From positions 1-14,151 of the forward strand of contig DAISJM010000067.1 in NCBI GenBank assembly GCA_036821485.1: a DNA stretch of 14,151 nt, given 5' to 3'. Each line of letters opens with the position of its first letter. Positions within the stretch are counted from its first letter, which is position 1. This DNA is from DAISJM01 sp036821485. Lineage in GTDB: Bacteria > Verrucomicrobiota > Kiritimatiellia > CAIQIC01 > JAGNIJ01. A program made the position numbers and the translations under genes. Of this stretch, positions 1 through 4,812 are shown piece by piece. A model generated the notes under the pieces. That model did no database searches and was not told the DNA's origin. It was given only the letters and a program-made list of their open reading frames with translations.

Positions 1-36
1 CCACGCCAGCATGATTGCTATGAGTACTCGTTTCAT
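1..36 (-). CDS. Start of a cassette gene cut by the window edge (probable signal peptide)
   Basis: Only the first 12 codons are present, MKRVLIAIMLAW, a charged start followed by a hydrophobic run as in a signal peptide or membrane anchor. The ATG at 34-36 lies 11 bases from the crossover of the attC at 47-109 and has AAGGGAA directly upstream as a plausible ribosome binding site. The position, orientation and short leader match the other cassettes, so this is cassette 12 counted from attI. Its function cannot be told. Confidence 0.6.
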   Translation of the reverse strand, partial: MKRVLIAIMLAW

Positions 37-46
37 ATTCCCTTGC

Positions 47-109
47 ATCCAACGTCAGCGTTCAGGCTGAGGCGACTTGTCGCCGATAGCCTGCAACGCC
101 TTGTTGGAG
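47..109 (-). other. attC site 11 (counted from attI)
   Basis: R' box at 47-53 (plus ATCCAAC, gene direction GTTGGAT) and R'' box at 103-109 (GTTGGAG). R'' exactly complements the cassette start at 446-452 (CTCCAAC). The inner arms pair as GCGTT/AACGC, AGGCT/AGCCT and GGCGAC/GTCGCC, with extra unpaired bases on the right arm. It closes the cassette that carries the gene at 55-417. Confidence 0.93.
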
Positions 110-417
110 CCGTTCATTTTCATCCGGTGCTTTCTCCGTAGATAGATGAGCAAAGCCAGTGCCGCGTAGCAAACGATCCAGAAATAGATGTTGTAAGTGA
201 ATCGTTCGAGATGCCAACTCCCCATAATACTGATTCCATCGGCAGATCCGATGAACCATATAGGGAATCCACGATGACTGATCACTCCAACCGTGGCTTC
301 TGCGGAGTAGTCTTTGGATACTGTAATAAATGCGGAAAAATATGCGGTAATAACGCCAATTATTGGCAGCAACATGATAATCGCCGCGCCGCATAGCATC
401 TGTAATGTCCTCCGCAT
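55..417 (-). CDS. Cassette 10: small membrane protein, two predicted helices
   Basis: A 120-residue protein of unknown function. Hydrophobic segments lie at about residues 7-33 and 77-93, with a basic stretch (RRKHRMK) after the second, so a small inner-membrane protein is likely. Residues from about 103 are encoded by the attC itself, and translation ends at the TGA that sits in the conserved AACGTCA of the site. Two starts are possible. The ATG at 415-417 gives a basic N-terminus but has no Shine-Dalgarno. The in-frame ATG at 397-399 has GGAGG nine bases upstream. I kept the longer form because the positive residues suit membrane insertion, with low certainty. No family is recognised. Confidence 0.75.
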   Translation of the reverse strand: MRRTLQMLCGAAIIMLLPIIGVITAYFSAFITVSKDYSAEATVGVISHRGFPIWFIGSADGISIMGSWHLERFTYNIYFWIVCYAALALLIYLRRKHRMKMNGSNKALQAIGDKSPQPER

Positions 418-445
418 GGTTAGTCGGTTCTTATATTCTTCGTGG

Positions 446-514
446 CTCCAACGTTACGCATGAGGCTGAGTGAACCGCTCCGGGTTCACGATAGCCTCGA
501 TGCGCTGGTTCGGT
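446..514 (-). other. attC site 10
   Basis: R' box at 446-452 (plus CTCCAAC) and R'' box at 508-514 (GTTCGGT). R'' exactly complements the start of its cassette at 1060-1066 (ACCGAAC). Inner arms include GAGGCT/AGCCTC and GTGAACC/GGGTTCAC. Sequence is close to the site at 1283-1351. Confidence 0.93.
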
Positions 515-517
515 GCT

Positions 518-1054
518 TCATTGTTCCTTGTCCCACTTGCCTGCCTCATAAACCCGTTTCGGGGGATTGTCCAATCTCGGGTTATTCTCATTCACAGACC
601 ACCATTTGCGCCACGCCTCGACACCCGGTCTGCGCGCCTCTCGGTTGTTGAGATGAAAGTCATAGTTGTTGTCATACCGCCCAGCTTTTTGCTGCAGGAG
701 TTCATACGCTCCGTATCGGACATACAAGGCGTCGTCGTCCAACAGTTCGATCAGGCGTGGGATGCATTCTTTGCCGAAGGGAGCGAAGATGAGTGACGCT
801 AGACTCTCGACATGCCAGTTGTCTGTTGTCGGACCACAACTGAGTACTATCGGGAAGTAGCTGGAGCCGCTGGTCGGAATCCTGGCGTTGGCCACGTTCG
901 TGCAGTTGGTGAAGAAGGTCATGACCTCGTCAAGGGTCTGCAGTTCAGGGAGGTTGAACATCTTCAGTTCATGTTGCCGCTGATCGTTGCTGAGTGACAA
1001 AGCGGCGACTGGCGAGATCATCAGAATGAATGCTATCGTGATCGCTCTCATCAT
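518..1054 (-). CDS. Cassette 9b: secreted HEAT-like repeat protein
   Basis: A 178-residue protein in the tenth cassette from attI. Residues 1-20 form a signal peptide ending in PVAALS, so the protein is exported. Residues 98-122 (IPRLIELLDDD...VRYGAYELL) look like a single HEAT-type helical repeat, and the later W-R-K-W-W at 148-152 recalls the ends of HEAT-repeat proteins found in PVC bacteria. No catalytic motif is seen. Start codons are ATG-ATG (1054 and 1051) with only GAAGA upstream, and the first ATG is six bases from the cassette core. The gene ends four bases before its attC. The role is unknown; binding of another protein is an inference from the helical repeat. Confidence 0.8.
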   Translation of the reverse strand: MMRAITIAFILMISPVAALSLSNDQRQHELKMFNLPELQTLDEVMTFFTNCTNVANARIPTSGSSYFPIVLSCGPTTDNWHVESLASLIFAPFGKECIPRLIELLDDDALYVRYGAYELLQQKAGRYDNNYDFHLNNREARRPGVEAWRKWWSVNENNPRLDNPPKRVYEAGKWDKEQ

Positions 1055-1059
1055 TCTTC

Positions 1060-1124
1060 ACCGAACGTCAGCCCTCAGGCTGAGGCGCCAGCGGGCGCCG
1101 ATAGCCTGGAGGGCATTGTTCTGC
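1060..1124 (-). other. attC site 9
   Basis: R' box at 1060-1066 (plus ACCGAAC) and R'' box at 1118-1124 (GTTCTGC). R'' exactly complements the cassette start at 1283-1289 (GCAGAAC). Inner arms GCCCT/AGGGC, AGGCT/AGCCT and GGCGCC/GGCGCC. It is a diverged version of the site at 4345-4409, which closes the near-identical cassette at position 1. Confidence 0.93.
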
Positions 1125-1288
1125 ATCTTGTGTTTCTGTAAGGGATCGGAGTAGGGGATAGCGCGTTGACTCAGACTTCGTCCCCGTCACGTCCATCCGT
1201 CTTTCCGTTCCTCTCATCCATCCCGCCCGTGTCCGCCGTACTTCCATCGCCTCTCGCCATACCCGAGTAGCGTATGTCTTTTGCAGAA
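1066..1288 (-). repeat. Cassette 9: 223-bp cassette without a convincing gene, copy of cassette 1
   Basis: The cassette body 1118-1289 aligns end to end, with no gap, to 4403-4574. I count about 15 substitutions in 172 bases by eye. Several frames stay open in both copies, but this is expected of a G-rich strand poor in TA, and substitutions do not favour third codon positions. The most credible reading is a 29-codon frame on the minus strand (1171-1260, MARGDGSTADTGG...) that is open in both copies, yet it changes three residues and has no ribosome binding site. A structured RNA or a regulatory cassette is an alternative; I cannot choose. Confidence 0.85.
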
Positions 1289-1351
1289 CGTTACGCATGA
1301 GGCTGGGGGAACCGCCCCGGGTTCCCGATAGCCTCCATGCGCTGGTTGGCC
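1283..1351 (-). other. attC site 8
   Basis: R' box at 1283-1289 (plus GCAGAAC) and R'' box at 1345-1351 (GTTGGCC). R'' exactly complements the cassette start at 1717-1723 (GGCCAAC). Inner arms GAGGCT/AGCCTC and GGGAACC/GGGTTCCC. Closely related to the site at 446-514. Confidence 0.93.
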
Positions 1352-1361
1352 CCTTTGTTTC

Positions 1362-1715
1362 TCAAGACAGTGTCCACGTGATTGTAAGAGCGGGAAGCAC
1401 AATGCCCGCGATGTAGAGTGCGCTCATGATGAGTGTTGTTGCTGTGACGATCAACAAGGTTGCATAGAAGCGAATGTCATCGCTTTGGGATTTGGCTCTA
1501 CATCCGATTGCGATGACAGCGAGCGCCCCGACGGCCGGAATGATCATGCCGTACTTGAGAGAGATGTCCGTACAGAAGGCGAGGGCTTCTCCCTCAAGCA
1601 GGTATTTCCAGATAATGGTCATGGCCCATTTGCTGAGGAGCATCCCTGCCGCCATGACCGCTTGGGCGAGCAATGCCAAGGAGAAGATTATCCATTTCTT
1701 CGTCATGCTGTTCAT
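1362..1715 (-). CDS. Cassette 8: small membrane protein, three predicted helices
   Basis: A 117-residue hydrophobic protein of unknown function. Predicted membrane segments are at about residues 9-28, 56-72 and 84-110, with a charged loop (CRAKSQSDDIR) between the second and third. The first ATG (1715) lies two bases from the cassette core, leaving no room for a Shine-Dalgarno inside the cassette; a second ATG three codons later (1706) is possible. Translation stops ten bases before the attC. No family is recognised. Confidence 0.75.
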   Translation of the reverse strand: MNSMTKKWIIFSLALLAQAVMAAGMLLSKWAMTIIWKYLLEGEALAFCTDISLKYGMIIPAVGALAVIAIGCRAKSQSDDIRFYATLLIVTATTLIMSALYIAGIVLPALTITWTLS

Positions 1716-1716
1716 G

Positions 1717-1782
1717 GGCCAACGTTAGCCATGAGGCTGAGGCGACCCCGGGTCGCCGATAGCCTCAATGGCCTGGTTGTGC
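1717..1782 (-). other. attC site 7
   Basis: R' box at 1717-1723 (plus GGCCAAC) and R'' box at 1776-1782 (GTTGTGC). R'' exactly complements the cassette start at 2206-2212 (GCACAAC). Inner arms GCCAT/ATGGC, GAGGCT/AGCCTC and GGCGACC/GGTCGCC. Confidence 0.93.
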
Positions 1783-2199
1783 ACTCCCTTCAGAGACAAG
1801 ATTGGTTAGCAAATCGAGAAGTCCTAGAAGCAACGGGTTCGTAGTGAGTTGTCCCTCGTTATAGAAGTTTTCCGGGACAAATCTGTAGGCAATAAAGGGA
1901 GTGCCAGCGTCATTGTACAGTTCCACTTGAGTTGAGCTGATCATCCTCGCCTTTGTCGTTTTGTTGCTGAGGGTGTCATATATGACGATCTGATCGCTCG
2001 TCACGCTGTAGGACACCGGAATAGCCATGTGACCCTGAAAGACCGCGTTGGTTTCGTCGAAGTAGAAGAGGAGATAGTTTGTTTTGGCTCCGCCATCCAA
2101 GAGAACCCAGCTGCCCCACCATCCAAAGATCGGGTTATCCCCCGTAGGGGAGCAGCCACAGAGCATGGAAACGATGAGTAATGTGCCTATTGTCTTCAT
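1765..2199 (-). CDS. Cassette 7: small lipoprotein
   Basis: A 144-residue predicted lipoprotein. The N-terminus MKTIGTLLIVSMLCGC is a signal peptide with a lipobox-like LCGC, so Cys16 would be lipidated after cleavage by signal peptidase II. The rest is a soluble domain rich in beta-type sequence (YLLFYFDETNAVFQGHM, SDQIVIYDTL). I start at the ATG at 2199 rather than the in-frame TTG at 2211, because the TTG falls within the recombination core and would put charged residues ahead of the signal peptide. The last five residues come from the attC. No named family is recognised. Confidence 0.8.
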   Translation of the reverse strand: MKTIGTLLIVSMLCGCSPTGDNPIFGWWGSWVLLDGGAKTNYLLFYFDETNAVFQGHMAIPVSYSVTSDQIVIYDTLSNKTTKARMISSTQVELYNDAGTPFIAYRFVPENFYNEGQLTTNPLLLGLLDLLTNLVSEGSAQPGH

Positions 2200-2205
2200 T
2201 TCTTT

Positions 2206-2275
2206 GCACAACGTTAGCCCTCAGCCTCGAGGCTGCCGCCGCGGCAGCCGAGTAGGCTGAAGGGCTTGGTTCGGC
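2206..2275 (-). other. attC site 6
   Basis: R' box at 2206-2212 (plus GCACAAC) and R'' box at 2269-2275 (GTTCGGC). R'' exactly complements the cassette start at 2643-2649 (GCCGAAC). The central arms CGGCTGCC-type (GGCTGCCGC/GCGGCAGCC) make a longer GC-rich stem than in its neighbours. Confidence 0.93.
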
Positions 2276-2278
2276 CGT

Positions 2279-2620
2279 TCATTTTCGTGCCATGCAAATG
2301 CCGCACTTGATGTGTGTTCCCCAGCGGTCTTCACTCAGAATCAAGCTGACAAGCTTTCGGTCGGAATCCCAACAGGTCAGGCAGAAGGGTCTCTCGCGCT
2401 TCTCGTCGTCTTTGAGGAAATAGCAGTTGCCATCCCGAATCAACTGACTCGCCGTTGTTGCGTCGTCTTTCGCCTTCTTCAATTCGTCTTTGAGGGTGAT
2501 GTTTTCTTCTCGAAGCACGAGGATCTGCTCGCGCAGCGCGACGATGCGTTCATACAAGTCCTGATCGTTGTATTTCTTGATCAGGTCGCCGATTTGCTTC
2601 GCGTCGTCGATGATGCTCAT
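2279..2620 (-). CDS. Cassette 6: coiled-coil protein with C-terminal zinc-ribbon-like cysteines
   Basis: A 113-residue soluble protein. Residues 20-56 are a charged coiled coil (LYERIVALREQILVLREEN). The C-terminal half has two CxxC pairs, Cys80/Cys83 (FCLTCWD) and Cys106/Cys109 (KCGIC), spaced as in a small zinc ribbon. The layout (MSIIDDAKQIGDLI, coiled coil, then a conserved aromatic strand and zinc ribbon) resembles a family of short hypothetical proteins that I recall from mobile regions of many bacteria, with no assigned function. I chose the ATG at 2620 because GGAG lies six bases upstream; the ATG at 2632 has no such site. Nucleic-acid or protein binding is an inference. Confidence 0.83.
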   Translation of the reverse strand: MSIIDDAKQIGDLIKKYNDQDLYERIVALREQILVLREENITLKDELKKAKDDATTASQLIRDGNCYFLKDDEKRERPFCLTCWDSDRKLVSLILSEDRWGTHIKCGICMARK

Positions 2621-2642
2621 TCCTGTCTCCATTTGTCGTGCT

Positions 2643-2717
2643 GCCGAACGTCAGGGGTGAGTCTCCGGTGTTTCCGCCGCAGGCGGGGCACCGGTAGACT
2701 CCAGCCCGTGGTTCGGC
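2643..2717 (-). other. attC site 5 (longest, 75 bp)
   Basis: R' box at 2643-2649 (plus GCCGAAC) and R'' box at 2711-2717 (GTTCGGC). R'' exactly complements the cassette start at 3033-3039 (GCCGAAC). Inner arms GTCT/AGAC and CCGGTG/CACCGG, with a larger terminal loop region that contains GCCGCAGGCGGGGC. Confidence 0.92.
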
Positions 2718-3019
2718 TTTAATTTCTGTTTTTTGCGTGCCTGACGTGCCGCCGTGACGATCACCGTTGCAAAGCATTGAATTATCCAACCAAGGACTAC
2801 TGCGACTAGGGCAAACACGGCCGCAAAGGCTCCAATGACCGATAGCATCTCCCACGGGGAGCAAATGTAATCTTGCGTCACAAAGATGATGAGAATCCTG
2901 CCCACAAACATGGATGATCCCTTAACATCCATGGGCAAGAACCACGCCCCCACAAACAGGCCCGCCGATAGAAGGCCCCACAACCGGTAATCAGTTGGAT
3001 ATTTCTCTCTCAAGTTCAT
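2651..3019 (-). CDS. Cassette 5: small membrane protein with attC-encoded tail
   Basis: A 122-residue protein with hydrophobic stretches at about residues 12-30 and 57-88, and perhaps a third at 37-49, followed by a basic patch (ARQARKKQK). From about residue 101 the protein is encoded by the attC (HGLESTGAPPAAETPETHP) and ends at the TGA of its conserved AACGTCA. The ATG at 3019 is 14 bases from the cassette core and has no Shine-Dalgarno. Function unknown. Confidence 0.77.
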   Translation of the reverse strand: MNLREKYPTDYRLWGLLSAGLFVGAWFLPMDVKGSSMFVGRILIIFVTQDYICSPWEMLSVIGAFAAVFALVAVVLGWIIQCFATVIVTAARQARKKQKLKPNHGLESTGAPPAAETPETHP

Positions 3020-3032
3020 TCAATAATCTGTT

Positions 3033-3097
3033 GCCGAACGTCAGCCCTCAGGCTGAGGCGCTTGCGAGCGCCGATAGCCTGCAGGGCATTGTTCGAT
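3033..3097 (-). other. attC site 4
   Basis: R' box at 3033-3039 (plus GCCGAAC) and R'' box at 3091-3097 (GTTCGAT). R'' exactly complements the cassette start at 3401-3407 (ATCGAAC). Between the AAC and GTT ends it differs from the site at 4345-4409 by a single base, although the two close unrelated cassettes. Confidence 0.94.
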
Positions 3098-3387
3098 CAT
3101 TCAGCATCCTTTCCGAAAAACCAATCGATGTGGGAATGGTTGACTGCAACGGTGTCCCCGACGGAGAGAGGCCCGAGTGTTTGGTCAAGGAGGTCTGGAA
3201 AGAATAGGATCTCGCACGCGTACTGACCGTTGTCGAGCACTTGGATGACCTTCATGTGTACACTCTTGCCGCGCCACTTTGCGTCGATCTCATCCCCAAC
3301 CACACGTGGTCCACGCCGCGCTGCGAAATCAGCCTGTGGTCCGATGTATCCCCGTCCCTGTGGATTATCCCAATGGGGTGACTTCAC
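3097..3387 (-). CDS. Cassette 4: small soluble protein, possibly DUF2314-like
   Basis: A 96-residue cytoplasmic protein without signal peptide or membrane segment. The central and C-terminal part (KSVHMKVIQVLDNGQYACEI, then LSVGDTVAVNHSHIDWFFG) recalls the small DUF2314-type fold, in which a short strand pair is followed by 'GD.v...... I.DW'. This is a weak resemblance by eye. The start is GTG at 3387 with AGGAG eight bases upstream, the clearest ribosome binding site in the array. The stop codon shares its last base with the edge of the attC. Function unknown. Confidence 0.75.
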   Translation of the reverse strand: MKSPHWDNPQGRGYIGPQADFAARRGPRVVGDEIDAKWRGKSVHMKVIQVLDNGQYACEILFFPDLLDQTLGPLSVGDTVAVNHSHIDWFFGKDAE

Positions 3388-3400
3388 TATAGTATCTCCT

Positions 3401-3461
3401 ATCGAACGTCAGCCCTCAGCGGGCCCCGCGGAGCGGGGTACGCTGGAGGGCCTTGTTCGCC
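3401..3461 (-). other. attC site 3 (shortest, 61 bp)
   Basis: R' box at 3401-3407 (plus ATCGAAC) and R'' box at 3455-3461 (GTTCGCC). R'' exactly complements the cassette start at 3800-3806 (GGCGAAC). Inner arms GCCCTC/GAGGGC, AGCG/CGCT and CCCCGC/GCGGGG around a GGA loop. Confidence 0.93.
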
Positions 3462-3795
3462 CCTCAGGTCTTCTTCTTACACGCCCGATGAGATAACCCG
3501 CATAGACAAGCGCGATCCCAGAGATAATGGCCACGATCGCTTGGCGGGGAGCCTCAACGGTTGCGAGCCGCAGATACGATCTCTCCTTGTAGAGGATGGC
3601 ACCCTTGGCGTAGTCAAGAATATCTCTGTCCCTTGCCGTGACGACACAATTGGTCAGTGTGTTCTCGATGATTGTGATCGCGTGAGATGATGGCATGCCC
3701 TTAATCATCTGGGAGATTAGCCAGAACGAGGAACTGTAAAGGATGCACCCAACGCCTACTGCGACGATCACGATGGCTGTAATCTTGGTTTTCAT
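3409..3795 (-). CDS. Cassette 3: small membrane protein, two predicted helices, attC-encoded basic tail
   Basis: A 128-residue protein. Hydrophobic segments at about residues 5-30 and 85-104 flank a soluble loop of about 55 residues (SHAITIIENTLTNCVVTARD), so a two-pass protein with a periplasmic loop is likely. The C-terminus after residue 104 is basic (RVRRRPEGRTR) and residues from about 112 come from the attC, ending at its conserved TGA. The ATG at 3795 is five bases from the cassette core, with no Shine-Dalgarno. No family recognised. Confidence 0.77.
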   Translation of the reverse strand: MKTKITAIVIVAVGVGCILYSSSFWLISQMIKGMPSSHAITIIENTLTNCVVTARDRDILDYAKGAILYKERSYLRLATVEAPRQAIVAIISGIALVYAGYLIGRVRRRPEGRTRPSSVPRSAGPAEG

Positions 3796-3799
3796 CTAT

Positions 3800-3870
3800 G
3801 GCGAACGTTACGGGTGAGCGGACGGCGCGCCCGCCGCGGGTGCGACGTACGCTCCACCCGCTGGTTGGGC
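3800..3870 (-). other. attC site 2
   Basis: R' box at 3800-3806 (plus GGCGAAC) and R'' box at 3864-3870 (GTTGGGC, a full match to GTTRRRY). R'' exactly complements the cassette start at 4345-4351 (GCCCAAC). Inner arms CGGGTGAGCG/CGCTCCACCCG with a GC-rich variable head. Confidence 0.93.
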
Positions 3871-4335
3871 CTTTCTGTTTTTCCATCGTTCAGTCAGTGA
3901 TTTCTGAATTGCTCCAATCCAGAAGATGTCAGCGAGCATCATCAGGAGGCCGAGAAGGATAATCAGCTTCGCGGTCTGAGGGCGTGAACAACCTTTCTCA
4001 AGTAGCGCGAGAATCCCAAACGTCACGGCGAGCATTGCCAGCAAGATGCCTCCGCAGAGGACAGAGAATGGCACGGAGAGGATAAGCAACACTGCCGCTG
4101 TCGTCAGACGGGAATCACGTCCTTGAGTGCCGGAAGGTCGAGGTTTGAGAACGAAGCGGTCGAGGACAAACAGCGCAGGAAGAGCAAAGAGCATGAACGG
4201 GAGAAGACTCTCTCCGATGGGGAGCATCTCCCACGCGCCACTGAGTCCGTGCATGTGTGCGCCAAAGAACGTGAAGAAGAAGCCAATCCATATCAGGCTC
4301 AGCAACAATGCCGCTATCCTGCCGATCGTTTTCAT
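3808..4335 (-). CDS. Cassette 2: membrane protein, four to five predicted helices
   Basis: A 175-residue hydrophobic protein. Membrane segments are at about residues 7-25, 44-62, 78-112 (long enough for two) and 122-142, followed by a basic tail (KSLTERWKNRKAQ). The last 20 residues, rich in Ala, Gly and Pro, are encoded by the attC and end at its conserved TAA. I start at the ATG at 4335 rather than the in-frame TTG at 4350, which overlaps the recombination core; GAGAAG lies next to the ATG. Its N-terminus (MKTIG) is nearly the same as that of the cassette 7 lipoprotein, but the rest differs. Function unknown. Confidence 0.78.
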   Translation of the reverse strand: MKTIGRIAALLLSLIWIGFFFTFFGAHMHGLSGAWEMLPIGESLLPFMLFALPALFVLDRFVLKPRPSGTQGRDSRLTTAAVLLILSVPFSVLCGGILLAMLAVTFGILALLEKGCSRPQTAKLIILLGLLMMLADIFWIGAIQKSLTERWKNRKAQPAGGAYVAPAAGAPSAHP

Positions 4336-4344
4336 CTTCTCATG

Positions 4345-4409
4345 GCCCAACGTCAGCCCTCAGGCTGAGGCGCTTGCGAGCGCCGATAGCCTGCAGGGCG
4401 TTGTTCTGC
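4345..4409 (-). other. attC site 1 (nearest attI)
   Basis: R' box at 4345-4351 (plus GCCCAAC) and R'' box at 4403-4409 (GTTCTGC). R'' exactly complements the attI-proximal core at 4568-4574 (GCAGAAC). Inner arms GCCCT/AGGGC, AGGCT/AGCCT and GGCGC/GCGCC. On the plus strand, the recombining strand for this orientation, the fold leaves an unpaired C and a GAT bulge on the right arm and GTCA/GTT as the unpaired spacer. Confidence 0.94.
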
Positions 4410-4573
4410 ATCTTGTGTTTGCGTAATCGGTCGGAGTAGGGGATAGCGCGTTGATTCAGACTTCGTCCCCGTCACGTCCATCCGTCTTTCCGTCCCTCTC
4501 ATCTGTCCCGCCCGTGTCCGCCGTAATCCCGTCGCCTCTCGCCATACCCGCCTAGCGTACGTCTTTTGCAGAA
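4351..4573 (-). repeat. Cassette 1: 223-bp cassette without a convincing gene, copy of cassette 9
   Basis: This is the cassette next to attI, where new insertions normally land. Its body (4403-4574) matches 1118-1289 at about nine bases in ten with no gap, and its total length is identical to that of cassette 9. A 29-codon minus-strand frame (4456-4545, MARGDGITADTGG...) is open here as in the other copy. No Shine-Dalgarno is seen. Being first in the array, any RNA made from the candidate promoters upstream would contain it as the leader for the later genes. Confidence 0.85.
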
Positions 4574-4640
4574 CAGTGTTATTGAGCGGGGTTTAACTAA
4601 GCTTATCACGGTCAGGATTCTTTCAGCCTCCTGCCCACGA
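4568..4640 (-). other. attI recombination site (crossover at 4568-4574; extent uncertain)
   Basis: The core GCAGAAC on the plus strand (GTTCTGC in cassette direction) ends the array: it starts the first cassette, has no attC hairpin on its right, and faces intI. That is the definition of attI in position. Which flanking bases IntI needs cannot be read from sequence alone, so the right limit is arbitrary. GTGTTAT occurs at 4577-4583 and again at 4691-4697 and may be worth testing as accessory binding sites. Confidence 0.7.
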
Positions 4641-4668
4641 GGGTAGGTTTTTGGGTGCAGTCGGTCAA
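4640..4668 (-). promoter_or_regulatory. Candidate cassette promoter (Pc) reading into the array
   Basis: On the minus strand, TTGACC (plus 4663-4668) is followed after exactly 17 bases by TACCCT (plus 4640-4645). The -35 matches five of six sigma-70 positions; the -10 is weak. It would start RNA about 60 bases upstream of the attI crossover and read into cassette 1 and on. The same TTGACC-17 arrangement is seen ahead of the LysM gene. Confidence 0.4.
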
Positions 4669-4729
4669 GGATGAAACAACTCATGTGCAGGGTGTTATGC
4701 GAATGGGTGGTGTTTTGTGCTTGATGGTG

Positions 4730-4812
4730 AAGTTGTCTTTATGCAGTGTTGCTGCAGATTGCCAATGACTACTTGTATAAAGACAACTTCGCGGGCTGCA
4801 TAAAGACAACTT
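4730..4812. promoter_or_regulatory. 17-bp perfect inverted repeat plus a third core copy: probable operator
   Basis: AAGTTGTCTTTATGCAG (4730-4746) is the exact reverse complement of CTGCATAAAGACAACTT (4796-4812). A third copy of the core ATAAAGACAACTT lies at 4777-4789, in the same direction as the right arm and 23 bases from it, about two helical turns. The spacing of the two direct copies and the overlap with a -10 box suggest binding sites for a regulator of the array or of intI. The three copies could instead be sites bound by the integrase or the ends of a lost element. Confidence 0.6.
4738..4765 (-). promoter_or_regulatory. Second candidate cassette promoter, overlapping the inverted repeat
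   Basis: On the minus strand, TTGGCA (plus 4760-4765) and CATAAA (plus 4738-4743) are 16 bases apart, matching five and four of six consensus positions. The -10 lies inside the left arm of the 17-bp inverted repeat, so a protein bound there would block it. The prediction rests on sequence only. Confidence 0.4.

Noticed and set aside
62..394. Long frames overlapping true cassette genes, such as 62-394, 2550-2864 and 1485-1844
   Set aside because: They run across attC sites or antisense to better genes, with no ribosome binding site or recognisable domain.
1068..1298. 76-codon minus-strand frame in cassette 9
   Set aside because: It begins inside the neighbouring attC, crosses the cassette core, and in the sister copy the frame has no ATG before a stop; substitutions there are mostly non-synonymous.
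47..4409. Regularly recurring palindromic repeats that could suggest a CRISPR array
   Set aside because: Repeats are 61-75 bp, vary in sequence and length, and are separated by 150-550 bp with genes. R''/core complementarity identifies them as attC sites.
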